From an uncultured Dehalococcoidia bacterium (GTDB taxonomy: Bacteria; Chloroflexota; Dehalococcoidia; Lucifugimonadales; CAJWER01): a stretch of DNA of 64,000 nucleotides. The stretch is from the NCBI GenBank assembly GCA_958296115.1, contig OY282442.1, positions 2,214,943 through 2,278,942 of the forward strand, read 5' to 3'. Shown here piece by piece: positions 16,114 to 23,515 of this stretch (the stretch's first letter is position 1; every line of letters begins with the position of its first letter). Both the position numbers and the translations under genes were made by a program. The notes under the pieces were generated by a model. The model searched no databases. It was not told the origin of the DNA and saw only the letters and a program-made list of their open reading frames with translations.

Positions 16114-17045
16114 ACGGTCGCGCCTTTCAGGTGGGTGTCGAAGAAAGCGTCGAGCTCGGCTTCGATGGAATGCTTGCCGGCGTCGTGGCCGTGCCCGTCT
16201 GCGGCGTACAGCTTCTTGTCCGCGCTGCCGACGGCTCGGAACAGGGCGTATCCGGTCTCAGGCGGGCATACGTTGTCCTGCAGGCCGATGTAGATTACGA
16301 ACGGGCATCTGATCTTGTCCGCGAAGTTGATCCCGTCGAAGTACGCCAGCGTCTCGACGACGGCTTCCCTGCTGCCGGGATGCAGCCGCAGGTAGTCGTT
16401 GATCTCCTCGTAGGGGTACGTCCGCGTCAACTCGATGGAATCCACGTAGCCGCACAGGTACGGAGCGCCGGCGATGGCAGCCCTCACCTCCTGGCGCATC
16501 GCCGAAGTGGTAACCGTGAGGCCGCCGCCCTGGCTGCCCCCCGTAACCCCTATCCGCTCGCCGTCCACCTCGTCCCGCGTCAGCAGGTAGTCTATCCCGC
16601 GCCAAGCGTCCACGTAGAAGCCACGGTACGAGTAGGTGTTGCGGTCGGTGATGTTGTGGGTGAGCAGGCCGGGGTAGCCTGGGTTGAATTGGGCGTTGCT
16701 GCGCAGCTTTCCCCTGGGAGCCACCGACAGCGCGGCGTAGCCCTTGCGGGCCCACTCCTTCGGTATGCCCGGCTCGCCCTGGTAGCCTGGGAGGGTGAGG
16801 ATTGCCGGGAGCTTTCCGGACCGCTCCCGGGGAGCGCAGTACCAGCCGGCGATGCGAACGTCGTCTATGCTGTCGTAGAAGACCTCGTAGACCTCGACGC
16901 CGGGGTCGCTCCGGAGCGCCGAGTAGCGGGTCTCCGGGTTCAGCGGAACCCGCGCCGCCTGCTCCAGAACGCCGCCCCAGAACTCGTCGAAGTCCTGCGG
17001 CTTGGCGACCTTGCTGACGTATTGCTCCATGGTAGGGCGGGACAC
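16110..17045 (-). CDS. acetyl xylan esterase (AXE1)-family hydrolase
   Basis: A 311-residue alpha/beta-hydrolase of the cephalosporin-C deacetylase / acetyl xylan esterase family. GVTGGSQGG carries nucleophile S171; IGLQDNVCPP supplies the Asp and DGHGHD the His. RGFYVDAWRGIDYLL is typical of the family. These cytoplasmic enzymes deacetylate sugars or small esters. It is the first gene of the operon with the degenerate paralogue and the hydroxyacyl-CoA dehydrogenase. Upstream, on the minus strand, a TACAAT hexamer near 17080 may be its -10. Confidence 0.87.
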   Translation of the reverse strand: MSRPTMEQYVSKVAKPQDFDEFWGGVLEQAARVPLNPETRYSALRSDPGVEVYEVFYDSIDDVRIAGWYCAPRERSGKLPAILTLPGYQGEPGIPKEWARKGYAALSVAPRGKLRSNAQFNPGYPGLLTHNITDRNTYSYRGFYVDAWRGIDYLLTRDEVDGERIGVTGGSQGGGLTVTTSAMRQEVRAAIAGAPYLCGYVDSIELTRTYPYEEINDYLRLHPGSREAVVETLAYFDGINFADKIRCPFVIYIGLQDNVCPPETGYALFRAVGSADKKLYAADGHGHDAGKHSIEAELDAFFDTHLKGATV

Positions 17046-17116
17046 CCTCGTTCTCCAAGTCGTGGAATGGGCGAATTGTAGGGTCGCCCGCGGCGCATGT
17101 CAAACCAGGGCGCTCC

Positions 17117-17929
17117 CAACGTGAACTAGGGCCAACCCTTGGGGTTGCCCCTGCGTGTCTCCCGCCTGGATTTTCTCACCATGGAGAGGGGGAGGTTGCA
17201 GGCGGGACGCCTGCGCTCCTTCGTCTCTATGTTCGTTGTCTCGGCCGGCTCCTTTCTGTTGGCGCTCTGGCGGGTTCTAGCCGCCTGAATCGCCCTTATC
17301 CTAGCCCTTTCCCCTAGGGGGAGGGGGCGCAGGGTTGGGGCGTTTGCCTTCACCCTGGCCCTTTCCCCCGTGAGGGAGAGGGTACTTGGCGGGTCTTGCG
17401 ACCCGCGTCCTATCTACTCCTGGTTTCTCCCGCTCTCGCGGGAGATGAGTTTGCCTTGCAAGGCAGTGACTCCGGTACTTGCTTCGAGGATGCCGACGTC
17501 GATCGCCCGCCGACACTGGGGGTGCAGCCCCTCCTCTAACTTTCCCGGACGGCTGACGGGCCCTTGCGGGACCGCCTGCGTTTCGCGCTTGTTCCTTCCA
17601 CCCGCCAAGGCGTCGGGCTGCGCTGGCTACGGTCCTCCCGGTCGTCCGAGAGTCCGCACCTGGAACGGGGGAGACGTATTTGGCACTACGTCCTCCTGGC
17701 GAGGCGCCGAACATAGAGGGACCTTCTCGTACCGCGGGGGCCCCGTCCCAACAACAGCCGCGGCATGAATACCCTGATATTTGGTAGAGGTGGGCTCTAT
17801 GCTCGTTTGGTGTACGCCCCTTCGGGCCGTCTACCAGACTAGCACGGCTGTTCTCGCGGTGTCAAGGGGCGCTATGGGGCAATTTTGGGGCAATTTTCGG
17901 GGGCAAGGCCGGGGAATCACCCTCACCCT
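17117..17929 (-). repeat. dispersed ~0.8-kb repeat, copy 1
   Basis: First of three same-orientation copies (others near 41.95 and 59.35 kb). It starts near CCAACGTGAACTAGGGCCAA and ends at CACCCTCACCCT. The core, about 17375-17690, is nearly identical to copy 2. It includes perfect hairpins such as TCTCCCGC-tc-tcGCGGGAGA, GCGGGTC-ttgc-GACCCGC and the palindrome GCCTTGCAAGGC. A 64-residue ORF with a TTG start exists on the minus strand in all copies but has no coding context. The upper end cuts into a DprA-like gene fragment. Possible nature: internally deleted insertion sequence or structured RNA. It also fills the gap with no protein gene here. Confidence 0.85.
17836..17865 (-). promoter_or_regulatory. 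conserved sigma70-like promoter inside repeat copy 1
   Basis: The minus strand has TTGACA, 18 bases, then TAGTCT. Both hexamers and the spacing are unchanged in copies 2 and 3. It fires into the repeat; the predicted transcript starts with a stem closed by GGTAGA (17835-17830) pairing with TCTACC (17788-17783). Confidence 0.5.
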
Positions 17930-18188
17930 CGGCGAGCTTTCGGGCTAGGGCCTCGGTCCTGCCGCTGGGCGCGGCGTGGGTTATGAAGACTCGGCTGGAG
18001 AGGGCTGCGACCATCTCGTTGCGCTGGGCCGCCAGCTCCATCGTCGGGCGTCGGCGGGATTCGGGGAAGGGTGAGAGGACGAGCAGTCGGCCTTGCGCGA
18101 TGGGGGGCCGCCATTCGCGTGGGACGCGCATCTTCTCGACGCTGCGGGCTGGACAGACGACGACGGGCTGGCTGCCGCGGAGCAGCAG
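17930..18188 (-). pseudogene. DprA/SMF-like C-terminal fragment
   Basis: On the minus strand, in a different frame from the PIN gene, the sequence reads LLLRGSQPVVVCPARS, MRVPREWRPP, GRLLVLSPFPESRRRPT, QRNEMVAALSSRVFITHAAP and RTEALARKL. This is the Rossmann-fold C-terminal half of DprA-like (SMF) DNA-processing proteins. The N-terminal half is absent: at about 18188 it abuts the truncated PIN-domain gene. The C-terminal end is cut by repeat copy 1 at about 17929. It is a relic flanked by two junctions, evidence of rearrangement at this site. Confidence 0.6.
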
Positions 18189-18532
18189 GCGCAGGCAGCG
18201 TGAAGCGCGTCCGGCGTCTTCAAGCGCGTCGTCGCACGCAGGCGCGCGGCCTCTTCCCACAGAGGGCGCGTGGCTGGGACCAGACTAACCTCGTTGGCAT
18301 CGAACAGTTCACGAAATAGCTGTTCAAGGACTGTGTCACCCTCACGAAACGGCTTGACGAGCGTTTCCGAGACTACCAAGTCACTGCTAGCGATGGTGAA
18401 CTGTCCGGCTTGGGCCTGCCGCCACATGGGTTCGAGCATGGTGCGGTAGGGCTCGATGCGCTCCATGCTATAGATGAACCCATTGGCATCGAGATAGATT
18501 GGTCCGGTAGGCGGTAGGATCAGCGGTCCCAT
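17981..18532 (-). CDS. truncated PIN-domain (VapC-like) toxin
   Basis: Residues 1-115 are a PIN nuclease domain: YLDANGFIY with acidic D15, SDLVVSETL with E56, and LKTPDALHAACA with D108. The last part of a PIN domain, with the fourth acidic residue and final strand, is missing. From residue ~116 the frame reads a Ser/Ala-rich string that is simply the wrong frame of a DprA-like fragment. The 183-residue product is therefore a chimera and possibly inactive. Its start overlaps the antitoxin-like gene stop by 13 bases, the usual antitoxin-toxin arrangement. Confidence 0.65.
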   Translation of the reverse strand: MGPLILPPTGPIYLDANGFIYSMERIEPYRTMLEPMWRQAQAGQFTIASSDLVVSETLVKPFREGDTVLEQLFRELFDANEVSLVPATRPLWEEAARLRATTRLKTPDALHAACACCSAAASPSSSVQPAASRRCASHANGGPPSRKADCSSSHPSPNPADARRWSWRPSATRWSQPSPAESS

Positions 18533-19221
18533 GACGCCCGTTCGCCTTTGAGGTAGGACTCCACATCCTCCGCAGTCTTGAAGAGGCGCTGTCCTGGCGC
18601 TTCGTTCAGAATGTCAACGGCGGATCGGCGCGATGATTCCGAAGGGTGGAGCACTACCACGTCAACGGACTCTCCCACTGGAAGCTCTTCGTCCACGATT
18701 TCGATCTTGCCTCTGTTCTTGTGTCCCAGCTCCATCAAGGCTTTACGCAGGAAGTCCCTTGGAAGCTCATTGGCATTTGAATAGGCGCGGCGTTCTTCGC
18801 CATTGGTCGGGTCAGTGAAGAGCACGGCGCCGCCTTTGGAATCGCACAGCGCCGTGACCGAGGCGTTCGGAGTGTCAATGGCTATTTTGCCGTAAGGCAT
18901 GGGATAGACCTCGTAACGACACGGCAGGATGCCGTACATCTCATTCAGCAAGCGTTCGGCGGTGTCGAATGCCGCGCGAGATGGTATCGTAAGTCCTTCT
19001 TCCTCAGCCTCTTGGCCCGACTCGCGCAGGTCGGATAGGGCGGCGGACAGGTCTGGGTCCAGAGCTTGACCCGCCTCCACCGCCGGCTCTTGGGCCGCCG
19101 CCGGTTCCGAGGGGTGGAGTACGACCACGTCAACGGACTCTCCCACTGGAAGCTCCTGGTTCACGATTTCGATCTTGCCTCCGGGCAGTACCGTTGTTCT
19201 TATGCGCAGCGTCTCTTGCAT
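18520..19221 (-). CDS. chimeric antitoxin-like protein with duplicated beta-strand motif
   Basis: A 233-residue protein starting at ATG 19221. Residues 15-40 (GKIEIVNQELPVGESVDVVV) recur almost exactly at 171-196. That segment plus the final part (AVDILNEAPGQRLFKTAEDVESYL, with GERASWDR) is a typical small antitoxin preceding a PIN toxin. Between the copies lies an unrelated ~130-residue segment (MYGILPCRYEVYPMPYGKIAID, PRDFLRKALMEL). A 76-base direct repeat underlies the duplication. Likely two neighbouring antitoxin genes fused by recombination, or an insertion into one. A possible -10 (TATGAT, 19253-19258, minus) precedes it. Confidence 0.6.
   Translation of the reverse strand: MQETLRIRTTVLPGGKIEIVNQELPVGESVDVVVLHPSEPAAAQEPAVEAGQALDPDLSAALSDLRESGQEAEEEGLTIPSRAAFDTAERLLNEMYGILPCRYEVYPMPYGKIAIDTPNASVTALCDSKGGAVLFTDPTNGEERRAYSNANELPRDFLRKALMELGHKNRGKIEIVDEELPVGESVDVVVLHPSESSRRSAVDILNEAPGQRLFKTAEDVESYLKGERASWDR
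18637..18712. repeat. 76-base direct repeat, unit A
   Basis: Matches 19105-19180 with about 6-7 mismatches. It encodes the second copy of the KIEIV-ELPVGESVDVVV motif of the chimeric antitoxin gene. Confidence 0.85.
19105..19180. repeat. 76-base direct repeat, unit B
   Basis: Partner of 18637-18712. It encodes the N-terminal copy of the motif. The intervening DNA is unique. Confidence 0.85.
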
Positions 19222-19453
19222 TGTCGGCGTTCGTTGGCGGCGATATGCGCCTATCATACGCCGTGAGTCTGATGGCGGCAAGTCGTTGTACGCGAACCGC
19301 ATGAGGCGCGTAGGCGGGGGGACCTGGACGCGGAGCTGATGGAGAGCGTCTCGACGCGGCGGCGAGGGGTTGGCTGGAGCTGGCGCGGTCTATGGGAGGG
19401 GCGGACGCGCAGGCGATGACGTTCGCGGCGGCTCACGCCGGCCAAGGGGTGTA

Positions 19454-19462
19454 TGCTATACT
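19454..19462 (+). promoter_or_regulatory. extended -10 promoter for DUF5678-retropepsin gene
   Basis: TGCTATACT is an extended -10. It is followed 29 bases later by the ATG at 19492, with an A/G-rich ribosome-binding stretch (AAGGGGGGG) between. The rest of 19222-19453 shows no feature I can support. Confidence 0.5.
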
Positions 19463-19491
19463 CCCAGTTACCAAGTCAAGGGGGGGGCGTC

Positions 19492-20169
19492 ATGGGTCTT
19501 AGCAAGGAGATAGCCGCCTACGACCGCATGAGGAGCTACTTGGAGACGGACTACTTCGGCAAGTGGGTGGTGGTGCATGACGAGCAGCTTGAGGGAGCCT
19601 ACGAAACCTTTCAGGACGCCGCGCATACGGCGATGGAGCGCTTCGGACGCGGCCCCTACCTAATCAGGCGCGTGGGCGCGCCCCCGCTGACCCTGCCGGC
19701 TTCCGCGCTATACAGGCCTGTACATGGGGCTAGCGCAGAATGCGGGTTCAAGGGCCACCCGGACATGCTGGAACACTTTGGTCCGACGGTCGAGGTTCAG
19801 ATTGGATTCGACGATGACTACCAGTTGGGAAAAAGGGACATTCCCAATCTGCCCTCAGACATGCTCTATGCGCTAGTGGACACTGGCGCGGCGCAAAATT
19901 GCATTGACTCGTCCCTAGCCATGCAGTTAGGCCTGCCGGTTGTGGATCGGCAGGACGATGCTGGAGTTCATGGGACTGACAAAGTGAATATACACCGCGC
20001 CCAGCTCAATATACCCAGCCTCGGCGTCGGGATTTCGGGTCGATTTGCCGGCGTCCATCTGGCCGAGGGCGGACAGCAGCATTCCGCTCTCATCGGCAGA
20101 GACTTCCTGCGAAATTTCAGGATGGTCTATGATGGACGTACAGGATCCGTCACTATCAGTAACGAATAG
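19492..20169 (+). CDS. DUF5678 domain fused to retropepsin-like aspartyl protease
   Basis: A 225-residue protein from ATG 19492. Residues ~15-65 (GKWVVVHDEQLEGAYETFQDA and YLIRRVG) resemble DUF5678, a small domain often seen alone. Residues ~98-225 are a clan AA retropepsin-like domain: YALVDTGAAQNCID with catalytic D130-T-G, and LIGRDFLRNFRMVYDGRTG as the second conserved element. Single-domain retropepsins act as dimers. There is no signal peptide, so it would be cytoplasmic. It stands alone between divergent and convergent genes in a mobile-looking region. Substrate unknown; a role in regulation or defence is only a guess. Confidence 0.75.
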   Translation: MGLSKEIAAYDRMRSYLETDYFGKWVVVHDEQLEGAYETFQDAAHTAMERFGRGPYLIRRVGAPPLTLPASALYRPVHGASAECGFKGHPDMLEHFGPTVEVQIGFDDDYQLGKRDIPNLPSDMLYALVDTGAAQNCIDSSLAMQLGLPVVDRQDDAGVHGTDKVNIHRAQLNIPSLGVGISGRFAGVHLAEGGQQHSALIGRDFLRNFRMVYDGRTGSVTISNE

Positions 20170-20183
20170 GCTAGGGAAGACTG

Positions 20184-23100
20184 TTAGCTGATTCCCATGC
20201 GGTATTTGATGTCGTAATTTATGATGAAGTCGAGCTCCTCATCCGTGAAGCCGTAGTGTTCGGCGAGCACGCGGTCGATTTCGTCTGCTTCTGACTTGGC
20301 GTTTGCAGGTCGATATTGGTCGTAGCTCAAGCCGCCTACTCGATGCTCCTGAGTAGATTTTAGTACCTCAAGATGCTTTGCGCCAACAACTGCCAACTCG
20401 TTACGTAGCTCGTCGTCTAGATCGAGATTTATTCTTGCTATGTCTTTGTTGTTCAGGTCCCTACAGTTGGATATTTTTCTCCAAAACCAGTAGAAGGTGT
20501 TTGAATTCAGGAAGGCACACAATGGCAACCAATCTTCCCGTTCAACGAACCGGATGCTATATTTCGCAGACGAAACTTTGCCATTCAATGTGCGGAGCCA
20601 GTATCCACCGGTGCCTCCACATATAGCAATAACTTGGCCATGGCTCCGGAAGTACCCCGTGACCGTGTTTTTGTTTTGCTCAATCTTTAGAAGAATTGAG
20701 TGCTCTATAGTATTCCCGACCTTGTGCCAAATTGTTTGAGCGTCCACTGGAGCGACTGAATAGTACAGTGATTGCATTAGACTGTCCCGCTCTTGGCTAC
20801 TCCAGTGGTTGAATCCAGCAGAATACCGGTTTGCGTTCTGGTAACGAGCGGGAGCCACTATCACTATGCTCAGGATTTGATGGACACCTGCGAATAGGGC
20901 GCTGGGCCTGTCAGCGAAGCTGGCGCTGTATATTGTTTGGGTTGCGTATATGTCGCGTAGAGACTCCATCCTAATTGCGGAAGTGATTGAAATTGGGGTA
21001 ATCATCCCGAAGTAGGCGTACTTGGTCTTCAGGACGTTCGAACGCTCCATGCAAAATGCGTAAAGATTGCCGCACCGCTCCGTCACAAACCCTCGAATCT
21101 GGTACTCCTTGCGAACCTTGCTGTATTCCACGTAGGGCGGGTTGCCGATGATGACGTCAAAGCCGCCGTCGTTCATGATGCCGTAGAACTCGGCGAACCA
21201 GTGGAAGGGCTGGTGGCTGGTCTGCCAGGCTTGGTAGGCGTCTTGGTCTGCGGGGTCTATGCCGTACTCGGCGGCGAGGTAGCGGTCGAGCTCGCGGCTT
21301 AGGGTTTCGAGTCTGCGGCGCAGCTTTGCCTTGTCGGCGGGGGTTACCTTTCCACCGTGCTTGGTCTGCTGCGCTCGGAACTGGTTGAAGGCCCGGCTGG
21401 CTATCTCCGCCTTCTCCTTGATGCGTTCCAGGGTCTCCTGCTGCGCGGCGTCCATGGCGCGGTATTGGCCGCTGGGGGTGATGGTCATGGCTTGGCGCAC
21501 GGCGTCCAGGGAGGTGAAGCCGACGAGGGTGTTGCCTGCGCGGATGTTGAAGTCTATGTCGGGCAGGGGTTCTATCTGGTCGCGGCTCTTCAGCTGCGCG
21601 ACGAGCTTGAGGAAGAGGCGGAGCTTGCAGATTTCGACGGCCTCTTCCATGATGTCCACGCCGTATAGGTTGTCGAGGACGATGGACTTGAGGATGAAGT
21701 AGCGCTCGCTGGGATGCTTTTCGACCTGGTCCAGGACTTCCCTGAAGTCGCTTAGGGCCTTGGGGCTGCGGGGCCTCTCGGAGCGCTCCAGGTCGTCCAG
21801 GAAGCCCTGCATACCTTCCAGGCAGGCGGTGTAGAGGGGTTCGAGGATGTTGAGGGCTGCGAAGAGGAAGGCGCCGGAGCCGCACGTGGGGTCTAGGACG
21901 GAGACGCCTTTCAGGGCATGCCAGAAGGCGCGGAGGAGCTCCGGCCCCTCGCTATGGGTGATGACGTTCTTGGCGAACCGCTCGACGTCGAGGTTGAGGG
22001 TTACGAGGTCGTTGACCTGGTTGACTTGGCCGGACGCGAGCTTCGCGCGGGTGTCCGCGTAGCGCTGTCGGCGCGCCACGACCTCGCGCCAGGTCTCGGT
22101 TGGGAGGGCGTATTCGTCGGGGGCGGGCTGGTTCCAATTGCCGCGCTTGGATACGTCGTGGATTCCGGCGGCGATGTCGTCGGGCAGGTCGAAGGGCGCG
22201 TCCAGGGGTTTCGGGTCCTCAGCCTGCCGAGCGTTCCAGGCGATGCCGTGTCCGACGGCTGGGTAGATGTAGCGGTCGGGTTCGGCCTGGACGTCCTGGA
22301 GCAGGCGCCATACGCCGCCGTCGGGCGCGAAGGCCACCTGGCATTCCTTCTTGGCGGCGTCGAGGAGGAAGGGGATGATGGCGCTGCGCCCGATGTAGCC
22401 TGTGATGTCCTCCTTTGTGTAGTAGGCGCCCATCTGCTTTTGGTTGACGTACTTTTCGAAGATGTAGCCGAGCACGTCGGGGTTGATCTCGTTGTTCTGG
22501 CGCACTGGGCGCTCGTCGAGATGCCAGCGGTATGCGTCGAAGAAGTCGAAGACTCGCTCGAAGGCTTGGTCGGGGATGCTGATGTCTGGGTTGTCGCGCT
22601 CCAGGTCGTGGACGTCGAAGAGACCGCCGTTGAGGAATGGGACATCGCCGAGCAGGTCTGCGAGGTCGGGCTCGCGCTCGGCCTGAGGCTGTCCCAGCCC
22701 CTCGTGGAAGAGGCGGAGCAGGAAGAGGCGGTAGAACTGGTGGAACTGGCCGGGGCCGGCCTGTTTCTGGACGATGCGCAGGCGTTCGCGGAGGTAGTCG
22801 GGGTCGCCGTCGAGGAAGCGCTGTTTCTGGATGAAGTATATGAACATCATGCGGTTGAGCATGAGGGATGCGTACCAGTCGCGGTCTCCTTGGGCGGAGA
22901 TGCCTTCGATGAAGTCCTGGAAGGCGGCGATCTCGGTTCTGAAGCGTTCGTAGAAGCGCTTGGTAACCTTTTCTACGTCGAATGCCTTGCGGACGCGGGA
23001 GGCCACTTCGGATATGTTCAGCCTGCCTTCCTCTTCGAGGGAGAAGGCCAAGCGTTGGAGGGGCTGGAGCAGGTGGTCTCCGCTTTGGCCGCTGTCGAGT

Positions 23101-23453
23101 CGTAACTCGGGGCAGGCTAAGGGCTTGCCGCCCTCGCGCTTGACCCACTGCCAGATCTGCGTCTTGCGGTCGGGGTCAGTGAATATGACGATGTGCTCGA
23201 AGGCGAGCTTGGCGACCTGGCTCTCGATCTTGCGCCGAACCGGGTACTGGGGGATGTTGTTATCGACGCTGGAGTCGCATTCGTAGACGACGAACTCGGC
23301 CTTTTTAGCGACGGGCTGCAAGGTGTATGCGCGACCGCCAACGTGGACGACCTGGGGGTCAACCCTGCAGTAATCCCAGCCGAGTCCCTCGACGAAGAGG
23401 TTCTCGAAGTCGAAGGCGTGGAGGTATGGGCGGAGGTTATCTTTGACTATCAT
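20184..23453 (-). CDS. Eco57I/PglX-like N6-adenine DNA methyltransferase
   Basis: A 1089-residue protein from ATG 23453 (GGAG plus AAGGG upstream). The SAM-binding motif DPTCGSGAFLFAAL lies near residue ~520 and the catalytic motif NPPYVEYSK near ~770, as in gamma-class adenine methylases. GYIFEKYVNQKQMGAYYTKEDI is the helical lead-in typical of Eco57I/PglX-type enzymes. The N-terminal ~300 residues may include a nuclease or specificity region, but I see no certain PD-(D/E)XK motif. It lies 62 bases downstream of a PLD-helicase gene on the same strand. The pair looks like a restriction-modification-type defence module. Confidence 0.82.
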   Translation of the reverse strand: MIVKDNLRPYLHAFDFENLFVEGLGWDYCRVDPQVVHVGGRAYTLQPVAKKAEFVVYECDSSVDNNIPQYPVRRKIESQVAKLAFEHIVIFTDPDRKTQIWQWVKREGGKPLACPELRLDSGQSGDHLLQPLQRLAFSLEEEGRLNISEVASRVRKAFDVEKVTKRFYERFRTEIAAFQDFIEGISAQGDRDWYASLMLNRMMFIYFIQKQRFLDGDPDYLRERLRIVQKQAGPGQFHQFYRLFLLRLFHEGLGQPQAEREPDLADLLGDVPFLNGGLFDVHDLERDNPDISIPDQAFERVFDFFDAYRWHLDERPVRQNNEINPDVLGYIFEKYVNQKQMGAYYTKEDITGYIGRSAIIPFLLDAAKKECQVAFAPDGGVWRLLQDVQAEPDRYIYPAVGHGIAWNARQAEDPKPLDAPFDLPDDIAAGIHDVSKRGNWNQPAPDEYALPTETWREVVARRQRYADTRAKLASGQVNQVNDLVTLNLDVERFAKNVITHSEGPELLRAFWHALKGVSVLDPTCGSGAFLFAALNILEPLYTACLEGMQGFLDDLERSERPRSPKALSDFREVLDQVEKHPSERYFILKSIVLDNLYGVDIMEEAVEICKLRLFLKLVAQLKSRDQIEPLPDIDFNIRAGNTLVGFTSLDAVRQAMTITPSGQYRAMDAAQQETLERIKEKAEIASRAFNQFRAQQTKHGGKVTPADKAKLRRRLETLSRELDRYLAAEYGIDPADQDAYQAWQTSHQPFHWFAEFYGIMNDGGFDVIIGNPPYVEYSKVRKEYQIRGFVTERCGNLYAFCMERSNVLKTKYAYFGMITPISITSAIRMESLRDIYATQTIYSASFADRPSALFAGVHQILSIVIVAPARYQNANRYSAGFNHWSSQERDSLMQSLYYSVAPVDAQTIWHKVGNTIEHSILLKIEQNKNTVTGYFRSHGQVIAICGGTGGYWLRTLNGKVSSAKYSIRFVEREDWLPLCAFLNSNTFYWFWRKISNCRDLNNKDIARINLDLDDELRNELAVVGAKHLEVLKSTQEHRVGGLSYDQYRPANAKSEADEIDRVLAEHYGFTDEELDFIINYDIKYRMGIS

Positions 23454-23515
23454 GGCTTGCCCTTTCTCCTTGCCGCAAAGCGTATATATGCAGGGCGGGC
23501 GAGTCAAGCGCGGAG

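Noticed and set aside
17290-17400. CCCTCTCCC/GGGAGAGGG inverted strings as transcription terminators
   Set aside because: The same strings occur at several places inside the repeats without T-runs and look like widespread intergenic repeats rather than terminators.
17414-17608. 64-residue minus-strand ORF in the repeat, present in all copies
   Set aside because: It begins at a TTG just after an in-frame stop, has no domain, and has no adjacent ribosome-binding site. Kept only as a hint that the repeat might be the end of a former transposase.
17783-17865. The repeat as 6S RNA, tmRNA, RNase P RNA or a group II intron end
   Set aside because: Three copies per 64 kb, no long central-bulge hairpin, no tmRNA tRNA-like end, no P RNA core and no domain V hairpin were seen.
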